DNA of 53,202 nt from Actinomycetota bacterium. GTDB lineage: Bacteria; Actinomycetota; Actinomycetes; Streptosporangiales; Streptosporangiaceae. Below the pieces are notes generated by a model. The model had not been told where the DNA came from and made no database searches. It saw nothing but the letters and a program-made list of their open reading frames with translations. Made by a program: the position numbers and the translations under genes. Positions within the stretch are counted from its first letter, which is position 1, and every line of letters begins with the position of its first letter. The stretch lies in the NCBI GenBank assembly GCA_027314595.1, contig DAHVAN010000450.1:1-53202 (forward strand), read 5' to 3'. This document shows positions 35,834-44,412 of this stretch, piece by piece.

Positions 35834-36592
35834 GTGACAGACACTCTCGGCAACGTCGCGCCGGCGGGCGCCGCGGACGTCCGGCTTCACGACCTGGCCT
35901 TCACGGTCGTGGACGTGGAGACGACCGGATGGTCGCCAGAGGCGGCGGGCATCACCGAGGTCGGCGCCGTCCTGCTGCGCCGCGGAAAGGTGGTCGCCGA
36001 GTTCACGTCGCTGGTCAACCCCGGAACCCCGGTGCCGGAGTCGATCACCGAGCTCACCGGGATCAGCGACCAGATGCTCACGGTCGCCCCGCCGGTGGCC
36101 GCCGTGCTCCCGGGCCTGCTCGCGTTCGCCGAGGGCAGTGTGCTCGCCGCCCACAACGCCCCGTTCGATATCGGCTTCCTCACCGCGGCCTGCGCCGCGG
36201 CCGGCGTGGCATGGCCCCGCTTCGAGGTCCTCGACACGGTGCGGCTGGCCAGGTACCTGATGGCTACCCCCGGTGAGGTGCCCGACCGCAAGCTGAGCAC
36301 GCTCGCCGGCTACTTCGGAACACCGGTGCAGCCATCCCACCGGGCGCTCGACGACGCGCGGGCCACCGCGGCCGTGCTCGGGCATCTGCTGCGGCGGCTG
36401 GCCGACCGCGACATCGGCACCCTGGGCGAACTGACGGCGTGGCTGGCCGCGCGTGACGCCGAGGCGGCGGCCGCGCAGGCGCGGCTCGCGGCGGGCAGGG
36501 GCTGGCCACGCCGGTGGACGCGGGCGGTCCGGGCGCTGCGGGGGCGGCTCGGCGGCTCGGCGGCTCGGCGGCTCGGCGGCTCGGGAGCTTAG
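35834..36592 (+). CDS. DnaQ/DEDDh-family 3'-5' exonuclease
   Basis: The 252-aa protein has exonuclease motifs I-III: FTVVDVETTGWSPEAAGITEVGAV (D, E), AHNAPFDIGFL (D) and HRALDDARATAAVL (H, D). The fold is the epsilon-subunit type. It is the positional equivalent of Rv2191, but no UvrC-like domain follows. GTG 35834 is preferred because TACCGT ends 7 nt before it and no Shine-Dalgarno exists; ATG 35804 is the alternative. The last residues are encoded by five copies of an 8-bp repeat, so copy-number change would shift the C-terminal frame. Confidence 0.88.
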   Translation: MTDTLGNVAPAGAADVRLHDLAFTVVDVETTGWSPEAAGITEVGAVLLRRGKVVAEFTSLVNPGTPVPESITELTGISDQMLTVAPPVAAVLPGLLAFAEGSVLAAHNAPFDIGFLTAACAAAGVAWPRFEVLDTVRLARYLMATPGEVPDRKLSTLAGYFGTPVQPSHRALDDARATAAVLGHLLRRLADRDIGTLGELTAWLAARDAEAAAAQARLAAGRGWPRRWTRAVRALRGRLGGSAARRLGGSGA

Positions 36593-36635
36593 GCGGTTGG
36601 GGAGGTTAGGGCGGTTGGGGAGGTTAGGGCGGGGG
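36545..36635 (+). repeat. 8-bp tandem repeats followed by G-quadruplex-prone repeats
   Basis: Five copies of CGGCTCGG (36545-36584) inside the exonuclease 3' end are followed by two copies of a 21-bp unit GGCGGTTGGGGAGGTTAGGG beginning near 36592. The stretch 36599-36635 has five runs of three or more G's with loops of 6, 5, 6 and 1 nt. Confidence 0.85.
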
Positions 36636-36673
36636 ATAAGGTAGCCGCGTTACCGTGAACAGGGAGGCAGCCA

Positions 36674-36958
36674 GTGGTCACCGCCATCGTCTTGATCAAG
36701 GCCGAGATTCAGCGCATCCCTGAGGTCGCCGAAGTCATCGCGCGGATCCCGGCGGTCAGCGAGGTCTACTCGATCACGGGCGACCACGACCTGCTGGCGA
36801 TCGTCCGGGTCCGGGCGCACGACGAGCTCGCCGACGTGATCCCCGGCGGCCTCAACAAGGTGCCTGGCGTCACCGCCACCCAGACGCACATCGCCTTCCG
36901 CACCTACTCCCGCCACGACCTGGAGGCCGCCTTCTCCATCGGCCTGGCCGACGAGTAA
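36674..36958 (+). CDS. Lrp/AsnC ligand-binding (RAM) domain protein without HTH
   Basis: The 94-aa protein consists only of the alpha-beta RAM domain (TAIVLIKAEIQRIPEVAEVIARIPAVSEVYSITGDHDLLAIVRV). Such stand-alone domains bind amino acids and oligomerise. GTG start at 36674 with GGGAGG 6-7 nt upstream. A TAAGGT -10 box (36637-36642) directly follows the G-quadruplex-prone tract, so that structure would overlap the promoter. Its position next to trpD (convergent, 32-bp gap) is conserved in actinomycetes. A link to tryptophan metabolism is plausible but unproven. Confidence 0.88.
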   Translation: MVTAIVLIKAEIQRIPEVAEVIARIPAVSEVYSITGDHDLLAIVRVRAHDELADVIPGGLNKVPGVTATQTHIAFRTYSRHDLEAAFSIGLADE

Positions 36959-36990
36959 CGCGTTCGCCTCACGCCCGGCGCGCGGCGAAG

Positions 36991-38061
36991 TCAGGCGCGG
37001 GAGGCGGCTAGGCGCCGGCTGGTCGTGGACCAGCGGGCCAGCAGCGCGCTGGCGGCACCGGAGTCGATGGCTTCGGCGGCCCTTGCCAGGCCGTCGGATA
37101 GCGACTTGACGAGGGCGTCAGGGGCGGCGGGGGCCGGGAGGCCGGGGAGGCCATCGGCGACGGCCAGGGCGGCGGCGGCGTTGAGCAGGACGATGTCGCG
37201 GACCGGGCCCGGCTCGCGGCCGAGCACCGAGCGGACCACGCCGGCGTTGTGCGCGGCGTCGCCGCCGCGCAGGTCTTCCAGGCGGGCCCGGGGCAGCCCG
37301 AGCGAGAGCGGGTCGAACTCGGCCGTGGTGGTGGTCCCGTCGGCGACTACCCACACCGACGACGGGCCGGTCGTGGCCAGCTCGTCAAGCCCGCCGCCGT
37401 GGAAGACGAGCGCGGTGTTGCCGCGCGCGGCGAACACCCCGGCCAGCACCGGGCCCATCCGCGGGTCGGCCACGCCGACCGCGAGCGAGGTGGGGCGCGC
37501 CGGGTTGGTCAGCGGGCCGAGGTAGTTGAACGCGGTCGGAACGCCGAGGTCGCGCCGCACCGGGCCGGCGTGCCGCAGTGCCGGGTGGTAGACGGGCGCG
37601 AACAAGAACGCGACGCCGAGCTCGGCGAACAGGTCCTCGGTGGCCGCCGGCGGCAGGTCGATCACCACGCCGAGCGCCTCGAGGACGTCGGCCGCGCCGC
37701 ACGCCGACGAGGCGGCGCGGTTCCCGTGCTTGGCCATCCGGGCGCCGGCCGCCGCCGCCACGATCGTCGCCATCGTGGACACGTTGACGGTGTGCGCCCC
37801 GTCGGCGCCCGAGCCGACCAGGTCGGTGAGCTGGCCGCGGATGGTGATCGGCGTGGCATGCGCCAGCATGGCCGCGGCCAGGCCGGACATCTCCGCCGCG
37901 GTCTCCCCCTTGGCCCGCAGCGCCACGCCGAAGCCGGCGATCTGGGCCGGCGAGGCGGCCCCGTCCATGATCTCGTTCATCGCCCAGGCGGTCTCGTCGG
38001 CGCGCAGCGCCTCGCCCTGGATGAGGGCGCGGATCAGCGCGGGCCAGGTGAACGTGTCCAT
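36991..38061 (-). CDS. trpD: Anthranilate phosphoribosyltransferase
   Basis: Joins anthranilate and PRPP, second step of tryptophan synthesis. The 356-aa protein shows the glycine-rich PRPP loop [36 protein letters not shown] with the metal-site residues, [20 protein letters not shown] and VFHGGGLDE. Isolated from other trp genes, as is Rv2192c in mycobacteria. No attenuator-like leader is seen upstream, unlike aroF. GATAGGTA lies just before the ATG at 38061, but spacing to a TANNNT box is imperfect. Confidence 0.93.
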   Translation of the reverse strand: MDTFTWPALIRALIQGEALRADETAWAMNEIMDGAASPAQIAGFGVALRAKGETAAEMSGLAAAMLAHATPITIRGQLTDLVGSGADGAHTVNVSTMATIVAAAAGARMAKHGNRAASSACGAADVLEALGVVIDLPPAATEDLFAELGVAFLFAPVYHPALRHAGPVRRDLGVPTAFNYLGPLTNPARPTSLAVGVADPRMGPVLAGVFAARGNTALVFHGGGLDELATTGPSSVWVVADGTTTTAEFDPLSLGLPRARLEDLRGGDAAHNAGVVRSVLGREPGPVRDIVLLNAAAALAVADGLPGLPAPAAPDALVKSLSDGLARAAEAIDSGAASALLARWSTTSRRLAASRA

Positions 38062-38169
38062 GGCGGCTACCTATCCGGGTGGGGTTGAGTGGCGGGAGGG
38101 CAGGAGGAGGTAAGGAAACGGCGGGCCAGGGGAGGAACCACGGACCCGTTCGGGATGACCAGGGTTTTG

Positions 38170-38565
38170 TTATCCGGCGGTGATGGCGGCGGCGCGGGAC
38201 CTCATGAGCCCGGCCAGTTCCCTGGCCAGCGCGACCGGGTCTATCGGATGGCTGACCACGGCATCGGCCCGGGACCAGGTAGCCAGCCAGCGGTCGTCGC
38301 CGCGGGCGACGACCAGCAGCGCGGGCGGGCAGTTGTAGATCTCGTCCTTGGCCTGGCGGCAGACGCCCATGCCGCCGGCGGGCTGCGCCTCGCCGTCGAG
38401 CACCATGACGTCCGCGCCGCCGGCGTCGAGCAGCCTGAACAGGGCAGGCGCGGTCGCGACCTCGACGATCTCCGCTTCCGGCGCGTCCGGGGCCGGACGA
38501 CGGCCGATCGCGAGCTTGAGCTCAGCCCGCGTGTCGGCGTCGTGACTGTACACAACGACCTTCAT
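38170..38565 (-). CDS. Receiver-domain (response-regulator-like) protein
   Basis: 131-aa single-domain protein with a CheY-like fold: [19 protein letters not shown] at the N-terminus, [24 protein letters not shown] with the phospho-acceptor-position Asp, [28 protein letters not shown]. The usual first acidic pair (DD) is replaced by SHDAD, so phosphorylation may be weak. The gene regularly sits divergent to ctaE in actinomycetes; function unknown. TAAGAT ends 6 nt before the ATG at 38565, so it is probably leaderless. Confidence 0.82.
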   Translation of the reverse strand: MKVVVYSHDADTRAELKLAIGRRPAPDAPEAEIVEVATAPALFRLLDAGGADVMVLDGEAQPAGGMGVCRQAKDEIYNCPPALLVVARGDDRWLATWSRADAVVSHPIDPVALARELAGLMRSRAAAITAG

Positions 38566-38649
38566 GGCTGCATCTTACTGAAAGGCGGCATCACTTCCCG
38601 CCCCGTTCCAGGGGGGGCGGGTGCGTATCCCCTACGAGGTGTCGTAATA

Positions 38650-39303
38650 ATGGCGTTCGTGGCGACAGCATCCGTTGATACGGCACCGGTACCGCGTACC
38701 CCTGCCAGCAGACCGAACCTCGTCAGCGTGGGCACCATTATCTGGCTGTCCAGTGAGCTGATGTTCTTTGCTGCGCTGTTCGCGATGTACTTCACCATCC
38801 GTTCGGTCGACAAGGGCCAGGACCTGGCCTGGCCGATGGCCCACCTCGACCTTCCGCTCGCGACGGCGAACACCCTCGTGCTCGTGGCCTCGAGCGTCAC
38901 CTGCCAGATGGGCGTGTTCGCGGTGGAGCGCGGCCAGATCAGGCGGTCGGCCAGCATCTTCCGGCCCATGCAGTGGGGCCTGCGCGAGTGGTACGTGCTG
39001 TCCTTCCTGATGGGGCTTTACTTCGTCCTCGGGCAGGGTTACGAGTACCTGGACCTGATCCGCAAGCAGGGCGTGACCCTGGGGTCGAGCAACTACGGGT
39101 CGGTGTTCTACCTGACCACCGGGTTCCACGGGCTGCACGTGACCGGCGGGCTGATCGCGTTCATCTTCCTGCTCGGGCGCACGTACGCGGCTAAACGCTT
39201 CACCAGGGAGCAGCAGATCAGCGCGATCGTCGTGTCGTACTACTGGCACTTCGTCGACGTGGTCTGGATTGGCCTGTTCACCACCATTTACCTCATCCAC
39301 TAA
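38650..39303 (+). CDS. ctaE: Cytochrome c oxidase subunit III
   Basis: The 217-aa membrane protein of the aa3 oxidase has about five to six helices ([74 protein letters not shown]). Glu and His in SSELMFFA and GFHGLHV are signature positions. GAGGTG lies 9 nt before the ATG at 38650. It opens the ctaE-qcrC-qcrA-qcrB cluster, encoding parts of the actinobacterial bcc-aa3 supercomplex; ctaE and qcrC are 2 bp apart. Confidence 0.94.
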   Translation: MAFVATASVDTAPVPRTPASRPNLVSVGTIIWLSSELMFFAALFAMYFTIRSVDKGQDLAWPMAHLDLPLATANTLVLVASSVTCQMGVFAVERGQIRRSASIFRPMQWGLREWYVLSFLMGLYFVLGQGYEYLDLIRKQGVTLGSSNYGSVFYLTTGFHGLHVTGGLIAFIFLLGRTYAAKRFTREQQISAIVVSYYWHFVDVVWIGLFTTIYLIH

Positions 39304-39305
39304 CC

Positions 39306-40139
39306 ATGGGAACCCGAGTGAGTTCGATTATCGCCCGGCGCAGGCATCCGGCCGCCGGATACGCGGCCATCGCCGGCGGCCTCGTCGTGCTAGGCGCGCT
39401 CTACAGCACGCTGACCATGGGCGGCGCGTCCGCCTCGGCCCCGGCCCAGGCCAGCACCGGCATCGCGACTGGCAGGACGCTTTTCGTCGAGAGCTGTTCC
39501 TCCTGCCACGGCCTTGACGCCCAGGGCACGTCGCAGGCGCCGTCGCTGGTCGGCGCCGGCGCGGCCGCGGTCGACTTCCAGATGTCGACCGGCCGCATGC
39601 CCGCCAAGGAAATCGGCGCGGAGAACAACCGCAAGCCGACGGACTTCACCCAGTCGCAGATATACGACATCGCCGCGTACATCGCCTCGCTGGGCGGCGG
39701 CCCGGCGATCCCGTCGCCGGGGCAGGTGAGCACCGCGGGCGCGGACACCGCGCTGGGGTCCGAACTGTTCAGCGCGAACTGCGCGCAGTGCCACGGGTTC
39801 GCCGGGGCCGGCGGCGCGCTGACTTACGGCAAGAACGCGCCGCCGCTCACCGCGTCGACGCCCACCCAGATCTATGAGGCGATGCTGACCGGCCCCGAGG
39901 CCATGCCCGTCTTCGGCGACGGCGTGATCACGCCTGCCGAAAAGCGCGACATCATCGCCTACGTCATCGACACGCGGAACGAGCCCAACCCCGGCGGGCT
40001 GTCCCTCGGCCGCACCGGCACGGTCACCGAGGGCCTCGTCGTCTGGCTCGGCGGGCTCGGTTTCCTCGTGCTCATCGCCATGTGGCTCACCGCCAAGCGG
40101 CGCGACCACGTCCGGCCCGGACCCGGATCGGAGCACTGA
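39306..40139 (+). CDS. qcrC: Cytochrome bc complex diheme cytochrome c subunit
   Basis: The 277-aa protein has an N-terminal membrane segment (GYAAIAGGLVVLGALYSTL), two cytochrome c domains with heme-binding CSSCH (~residue 63) and CAQCH (~158), and a C-terminal membrane anchor (GLVVWLGGLGFLVLIAMWL). The fused diheme subunit replaces a separate cytochrome c in actinobacterial bcc complexes and passes electrons straight to the aa3 oxidase on the outer membrane face. Distal Met ligands are likely in the PAKE/MPVF regions. Confidence 0.95.
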   Translation: MGTRVSSIIARRRHPAAGYAAIAGGLVVLGALYSTLTMGGASASAPAQASTGIATGRTLFVESCSSCHGLDAQGTSQAPSLVGAGAAAVDFQMSTGRMPAKEIGAENNRKPTDFTQSQIYDIAAYIASLGGGPAIPSPGQVSTAGADTALGSELFSANCAQCHGFAGAGGALTYGKNAPPLTASTPTQIYEAMLTGPEAMPVFGDGVITPAEKRDIIAYVIDTRNEPNPGGLSLGRTGTVTEGLVVWLGGLGFLVLIAMWLTAKRRDHVRPGPGSEH

Positions 40140-40141
40140 GC

Positions 40142-40186
40142 ATGAGCGAGCCTTGGCCTGCAGGCGAGCGAGAGGACAGAGCATGA
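40142..40186 (+). CDS. 14-codon mini-ORF coupling qcrC to qcrA
   Basis: An ATG 2 bp after the qcrC stop opens MSEPWPAGEREDRA. Its TGA overlaps the qcrA start as ATGA. It may simply carry ribosomes across the 43-bp spacer. Chance occurrence cannot be excluded. Confidence 0.35.
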   Translation: MSEPWPAGEREDRA

Positions 40187-41247
40187 GTCAGATCGAGGAG
40201 CCGTCGGGCCCTCGCCGGGTGATCGGGACACCGTCGCCCGCCCCCGTCTCTGTCGACACGGCCAAGGAGCCGGCCGAGCTGCCGCTCGTCGCCGAACCGG
40301 AGGACACCAGGCACGCGAAGAACGCCGAACGCCTCGTCGCGGCCCTGTTCATACTCGCCTTCCTGGCCGGGTGCGGCTTCATCGCGGCGTACATCGGGCT
40401 CGAGATCGGACCGAACATCCCGGCCGGCGCGAACACGGTCGATGCCGCGTTCCGGTCGAACCTGGCGCTCGGCCTGGCGCTGTCGGTCGTCCTGCTCGCG
40501 CTCGGCGCCGGCTCGCTGATCTGGGTGCGGCACCTGACGCCGAACATCGAGGTCGTGGAGGAGCGGCACGAGCTCAGGTCCAAGCCTGAGGACCGGGCCG
40601 CCTTCCAGAAGACGTTCGCCGAGGGCGCGGCGATCAGCCAGCTCACCAGGCGGCCGCTGGTCCGCCGCACGATGCTGCTCGCCACCGCGCCGCTGGCGCT
40701 GGCGCCGCTGCTGCTGCTGCGCGACCTCGGCCCGCTGCCCGGCACGTCGCTGCGGCACACGGTGTGGCGCAAGGGCCTGCGGGCGGTGACGCTCGGCGGG
40801 AACCTGCCGCTGCGGCCCGCCGACCTGGACTCGCCCGGGACCATGATCACGGTGATACCGGAGGGCTACCAGGACAACGAGGACGCGCTTGCCAAGGCGG
40901 GCGTGATCCTGATCAAGTTCGCGCCCGGCCAGATGAGCTGGCCGGACCGCTACGACGGCGGCACGCTGGTTGCCTCGATGAACTGGACGGTTGACAACAT
41001 CGTCGCCTATTCCAAGATCTGCACCCACGTGGGCTGCCCGGTGGCGCTTTACGAGGAAACCACGCACCACATCCTGTGCCCGTGCCACCAGTCGACGTTC
41101 GACGCCGCGAACGGCGCCTGGGTCATCTTCGGCCCGGCGCCCCGGCCGCTGCCCCAGCTGCCGCTGATGGTCGACGCGAACGGGTACCTGGCGGCGGCCA
41201 GTGACTTCACGCAGCCGGTCGGCCCGAGTTTCTGGGAGCGGGGATGA
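40183..41247 (+). CDS. qcrA: Ubiquinol/menaquinol-cytochrome c reductase Rieske iron-sulfur subunit
   Basis: The 354-aa protein has three N-terminal membrane helices (AALFILAFLAGCGFIAAYIGL, NLALGLALSVVLLALGAGSLIW, MLLATAPLALAPLLLLRDLG), as in actinobacterial QcrA. The C-terminal Rieske domain has 2Fe-2S ligands CTHVGCP (~280) and CPCHQSTFD (~299). It oxidises menaquinol with QcrB. The start ATG at 40183 is chosen over an in-frame codon 30 nt upstream because GAGAGGAC precedes it. It ends in an ATGA overlap with qcrB. Confidence 0.95.
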   Translation: MSQIEEPSGPRRVIGTPSPAPVSVDTAKEPAELPLVAEPEDTRHAKNAERLVAALFILAFLAGCGFIAAYIGLEIGPNIPAGANTVDAAFRSNLALGLALSVVLLALGAGSLIWVRHLTPNIEVVEERHELRSKPEDRAAFQKTFAEGAAISQLTRRPLVRRTMLLATAPLALAPLLLLRDLGPLPGTSLRHTVWRKGLRAVTLGGNLPLRPADLDSPGTMITVIPEGYQDNEDALAKAGVILIKFAPGQMSWPDRYDGGTLVASMNWTVDNIVAYSKICTHVGCPVALYEETTHHILCPCHQSTFDAANGAWVIFGPAPRPLPQLPLMVDANGYLAAASDFTQPVGPSFWERG

Positions 41248-42932
41248 GCGAGGACGCAGTAAAGATCCCGCCCGCGGTCTCGGGCGTCGGCGGGTGGCTG
41301 GACGACAGGTTCCACGGGGCGCGCGGCGTCCGGGTCCTGATGCGCAAGGTCTTCCCCGACCACTGGTCGTTCATGCTCGGCGAGATCGCGCTCTGGTCCT
41401 TCGTGATCCTGCTGCTCACCGGGACCTACCTGGCGCTGTTCTTCGTGCCGTCGATGACACCCATCACCTATCACGGCTCGTACGTCAAGCTTGACGGCAT
41501 CCGCATGTCGGAGGCCTACGCCTCCACGCTGAACATCTCGTTCGACATCCGCGGCGGCCTGCTCATCAGGCAGATCCACCACTGGGCGGCCGACCTGTTC
41601 ATGGTCGCGATCATGGCGCACATGCTCCGCGTGTTCTTCACCGGCGCGTACCGCAAGCCGCGTGAGGTCAACTGGCTGATCGGCATCGTGCTGTTCATGC
41701 TGGGCATGCTCGAGGGCCTGTTCGGCTACTCCCTGCCCGACGACCAGCTGTCCGGCGCCGGCCTGCGGATCTTCGAGGGCGTGCTGCAGGGCATCCCGAT
41801 CGTCGGCACGTACGCGGCGTTCTTCCTGTTCGGCGGGCCTTTCCCGGGCAGCGCGATCGTGCCGCGCATGTACATCCTGCACGTGCTGCTGATCCCCGGG
41901 CTGATCCTGGCGCTGATCACCGCGCACCTGTTCTTCATGTTCCACCAGAAGCACACGCAGATGCCGGGGCTCGGTAACACGGAGAAGAACGTCATCGGGC
42001 AGCCGTTCTGGCCGTACTTCCTGCTCAAGGGCCAGGCGTGGTTCTTCTTCATCTTCGGCGCCCTGGCCCTGCTCGGGACGTTCGCGCAGATCAACCCGAT
42101 CTGGCTGTACGGACCGTACACGCCGCTGGCGATCTCCTCCGCCTCGCAGCCCGACTTCTACATGGGCATCCTGGAGGGCGCGCTGCGCATGATGCCCCCC
42201 TGGGAGTACAACTTCCTCGGGCATACGCTGTCGTTCTCGGTGTTCATACCGTCTCTGGTGCCCATCGGCCTCATCTTCACCGGGGCGGCGCTGTGGCCGT
42301 TCTTCGAACGATGGGCGACGGGTGATCACGCCGAGCACCACATCAACGACCGGCCGCGCAACGCGCCGGTGCGAACCGGCGTCGGCGTGGCGGCGGTCTG
42401 CTTCTACGGCATCTTGTGGGCCGAGGGCGCGAACGACGTGCTCGCCGACAAGCTCCAGATACCGCTGTACACGATCACGTGGATCGCCCGCGTCGCGATC
42501 TTCGTCGTGCCCATCGGCTCCTACTTCGTCACTAAACGCATCTGTCTGGGCCTGCAGCGCAAGGACGCGGGCCTGCTCACGCACGGCGTCGAGATCGGGA
42601 TCATCAGGCAGCTGCCCACGGGCGAGTTCGTCGAGGAGTCCCGCCCGCTCGACGACGAAGAGCGCGCCGTGGTGGAGGCCAAGAAGGTTCCGGCCGCGCT
42701 GCCGGCGCCCGGGCAGGCGGACACCAACGGAGTGCCGGCCCCGGCCGCCCGCGGCCCGCTCGGCTGGGCACGCGGCGTCGCCAACCGCGCGTTCACCGAG
42801 ACCATCGTGGTGCCCGAGGGACACGGCAACGGCCACGGTCACGGGAACGGTCACGGAGCCGTGGAGGGCGCCGAGCCGGCGGCTGTCGGCTCCGGCGAAT
42901 CAGGCGAACCTGACTCCCACGAGGAACACTGA
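41244..42932 (+). CDS. qcrB: Cytochrome b subunit of bcc complex
   Basis: 562-aa integral membrane protein binding two b hemes and menaquinol. Features include LIRQIHHWAADLFMVAIMAHMLRVFFTGAYRKPRE (heme ligand His residues) and PRMYILHVLLIPGLILALITAHLFFMFHQKHTQ. The PPWEYN motif of the Qo site lies in ALRMMPPWEYNFLG. About nine helices are followed by a ~130-residue cytosolic tail. The tail contains a His/Gly/Asn repeat (GHGNGHGHGNGHG) not expected in the family, possibly metal-binding. Translation is coupled to qcrA; a strong terminator follows 15 bp after the stop. Confidence 0.96.
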   Translation: MSEDAVKIPPAVSGVGGWLDDRFHGARGVRVLMRKVFPDHWSFMLGEIALWSFVILLLTGTYLALFFVPSMTPITYHGSYVKLDGIRMSEAYASTLNISFDIRGGLLIRQIHHWAADLFMVAIMAHMLRVFFTGAYRKPREVNWLIGIVLFMLGMLEGLFGYSLPDDQLSGAGLRIFEGVLQGIPIVGTYAAFFLFGGPFPGSAIVPRMYILHVLLIPGLILALITAHLFFMFHQKHTQMPGLGNTEKNVIGQPFWPYFLLKGQAWFFFIFGALALLGTFAQINPIWLYGPYTPLAISSASQPDFYMGILEGALRMMPPWEYNFLGHTLSFSVFIPSLVPIGLIFTGAALWPFFERWATGDHAEHHINDRPRNAPVRTGVGVAAVCFYGILWAEGANDVLADKLQIPLYTITWIARVAIFVVPIGSYFVTKRICLGLQRKDAGLLTHGVEIGIIRQLPTGEFVEESRPLDDEERAVVEAKKVPAALPAPGQADTNGVPAPAARGPLGWARGVANRAFTETIVVPEGHGNGHGHGNGHGAVEGAEPAAVGSGESGEPDSHEEH

Positions 42933-42947
42933 GCGGTTAACGCCACA

Positions 42948-42977
42948 AGCGCCCCGGTGCGATGGCACCGGGGCGCT
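42948..42977 (+). terminator. Terminator after qcrB
   Basis: AGCGCCCCGGTGC (42948-42960) pairs perfectly over 13 bp with 42965-42977, loop GATG. No U tract. Confidence 0.82.
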
Positions 42978-42981
42978 CTGG

Positions 42982-43055
42982 GTTCTGGGCCACATGCGCA
43001 GGTGGCCCAGACTAATCGGGCCAGATGCGCAGCTGGCCCGGAACGCGGCGCGAGC
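42982..43055. repeat. 31-bp-phased palindrome-pair repeat, copy C
   Basis: Two consecutive stem-loops share the loop ATGCGCAG. The first has arms CTGGGCCAC/GTGGCCCAG (42985-43010). The second has arms CGGGCCAG/CTGGCCCG (43017-43040). TGCGCA cores are at 42995 and 43026 (31 bp apart). Outer flanks GGTTCTGGGCC and GGCCCGGAAC are also inverted. Confidence 0.85.
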
Positions 43056-43059
43056 CAGC

Positions 43060-43175
43060 GGCTGGCGCGGGACCCGCGGGGCGCGGGGGACGCGCGGGAT
43101 CCGGGGGACGTGGGGGGTGCGGGGCGCGGGAGGCTCGGGACGCGGGGGATGCGCGACGCAGGGGACGCGGGTCCG
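43060..43175 (+). repeat. G-rich degenerate tandem repeat
   Basis: Imperfect 9-12 bp units of the GGGACGCGG type, with many G runs and few pyrimidines, between repeat copy C and the mug 3' end. No coding potential recognised. Confidence 0.65.
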
Positions 43176-43203
43176 GTTGGCGGCGGTCATCGGAATCGGC
43201 ACT

Positions 43204-43746
43204 TTACGCGTCTACGGCCGCGCGCAGCTCTCGGAAGCAGGCAGCCAGCGAGAGGACGGTTTCATGGGCGTTGAGGCCGCTGGGGTTGGGGAGGATCCAG
43301 AGGCGGGCGGTGCCGAGGCGCTCGTCTTGCGGGCCGATCGCGGCGCGGGGGCGGCCGAACCCGGTCCGGTACGCGGTCACTCCCGCCACCGCGACGAAGC
43401 GGGGCCGGCCCCGTTGGACCAGCGCGCGCAGCCTGGCGGCGCCGGCGCGAAGTTCGGCGTCGGTCAGTTCGGCCGCCTGCGCGGTGGCGCGGGGCGCGAT
43501 GTTGGTGATGCCGAGGCCGTAGCCGCGCAGTTCGTCCTGCTCGCTCGGGTCGAGCCGGCGCGGGGTGAAGCCCGACAGGTGCAGGGCGGGCCAGAACCGG
43601 TTGCCCGGGCGCGCGAAGTGCCAGCCGGCGGCCGCGGAGTACAGGCTCGGGTTGATCCCGCAGAACAGCACGTGCAGCGGCGCGCCGTCCGCGGGCAGGA
43701 CGTCGGGGATCACGCGGTCCCGCGCGGCCGCCAGGTCCAGCTTCAT
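43204..43746 (-). CDS. mug: G/U mismatch-specific DNA glycosylase (Mug/TDG family)
   Basis: Removes uracil, thymine or ethenocytosine opposite G. The 180-aa protein has the active-site segment LFCGINPSLYSAAAGWHFARPGNRFWPAL (Asn in GINPS) and the intercalation motif ILPNPSGLNAH. The start ATG at 43746 gives MKLDLAAARDRVIPDVL; an upstream in-frame codon at 43794 has no support. AGGG is very close to the ATG. Located downstream of the bcc cluster on the opposite strand. Confidence 0.92.
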   Translation of the reverse strand: MKLDLAAARDRVIPDVLPADGAPLHVLFCGINPSLYSAAAGWHFARPGNRFWPALHLSGFTPRRLDPSEQDELRGYGLGITNIAPRATAQAAELTDAELRAGAARLRALVQRGRPRFVAVAGVTAYRTGFGRPRAAIGPQDERLGTARLWILPNPSGLNAHETVLSLAACFRELRAAVDA

Positions 43747-43849
43747 GACCCTATTGTGGCCCTCGCGGCCATTTAGGCAGGAAACTGACCGCAATGGCTC
43801 CTAGCCTGCGGGTTATCAGAGCAAGCGCGAGAGAGGAAATCAGCTGACC

Positions 43850-44389
43850 ATGACCGCTGGCACCGCGGACGCCGGCACGCTGGACGCCGAGCGGGCCGAC
43901 CTGCTCGAAGTGCTCGCCAGGCACCGGCACCTGCTGCGGTTCACCACCCGCGGCCTGTCAGATGAGCAGGCCGGGCAGCGCACCACGGTGAGCGAACTGA
44001 CCCTGGGCGGCCTGATCAAGCACGTCGCGCTCGCCGAGCGGAACTGGGCGAACTTCATCGTGGACGGCCCGTCGGCGATGAACGACTTCTCCGCCATGAC
44101 CGAGGAGGACTTCGCGGCGTGGGGCGGGCAGTTCCGCCTGCTGCCCGGCGAGACGCTCGAGGGCGCCCTCGCCGCCTACGCCGAGGTAGCCCGGCGGACC
44201 GACGACCTGGTCCGCACGCTGCCCGACCTGAACGCCGCCCAGCCGCTGCCGAACGCCCCGTGGTTCCCGCCCGGGGCGCGGTGGACGGCCCGCCGGGCGT
44301 TCATGCACATCGTCGCGGAGACCGCGCAGCACGCCGGCCACGCCGACATCATCCGCGAGTCCCTGGACGGCGCCAAGTCGATGGGCTGA
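43850..44389 (+). CDS. DinB-superfamily (DUF664-like) protein
   Basis: 179-aa four-helix-bundle protein: DLLEVLARHRHLLRFTTRGLSDEQAGQRTTVSELTLGGLIKHVALAERNWANFIVDG carries the first metal-ligand His (LIKHVAL). HIVAETAQHAGHADIIRESLDG carries the second pair. This His pattern is typical of YfiT/DinB thiol-dependent enzymes (mycothiol S-transferases in actinobacteria). Substrate unknown. GAGAGGAAA lies upstream with long spacing. It is unrelated to DNA polymerase DinB despite the name. Confidence 0.88.
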   Translation: MTAGTADAGTLDAERADLLEVLARHRHLLRFTTRGLSDEQAGQRTTVSELTLGGLIKHVALAERNWANFIVDGPSAMNDFSAMTEEDFAAWGGQFRLLPGETLEGALAAYAEVARRTDDLVRTLPDLNAAQPLPNAPWFPPGARWTARRAFMHIVAETAQHAGHADIIRESLDGAKSMG

Positions 44390-44412
44390 GGTGAGCGGGG
44401 GCCCCGGCCTCG

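Noticed and set aside
41049-42854. Minus-strand 601-codon frame opposite qcrB
   Set aside because: Composition of an antisense frame (Asp/His/Arg/Gln rich), opposite a certain gene.
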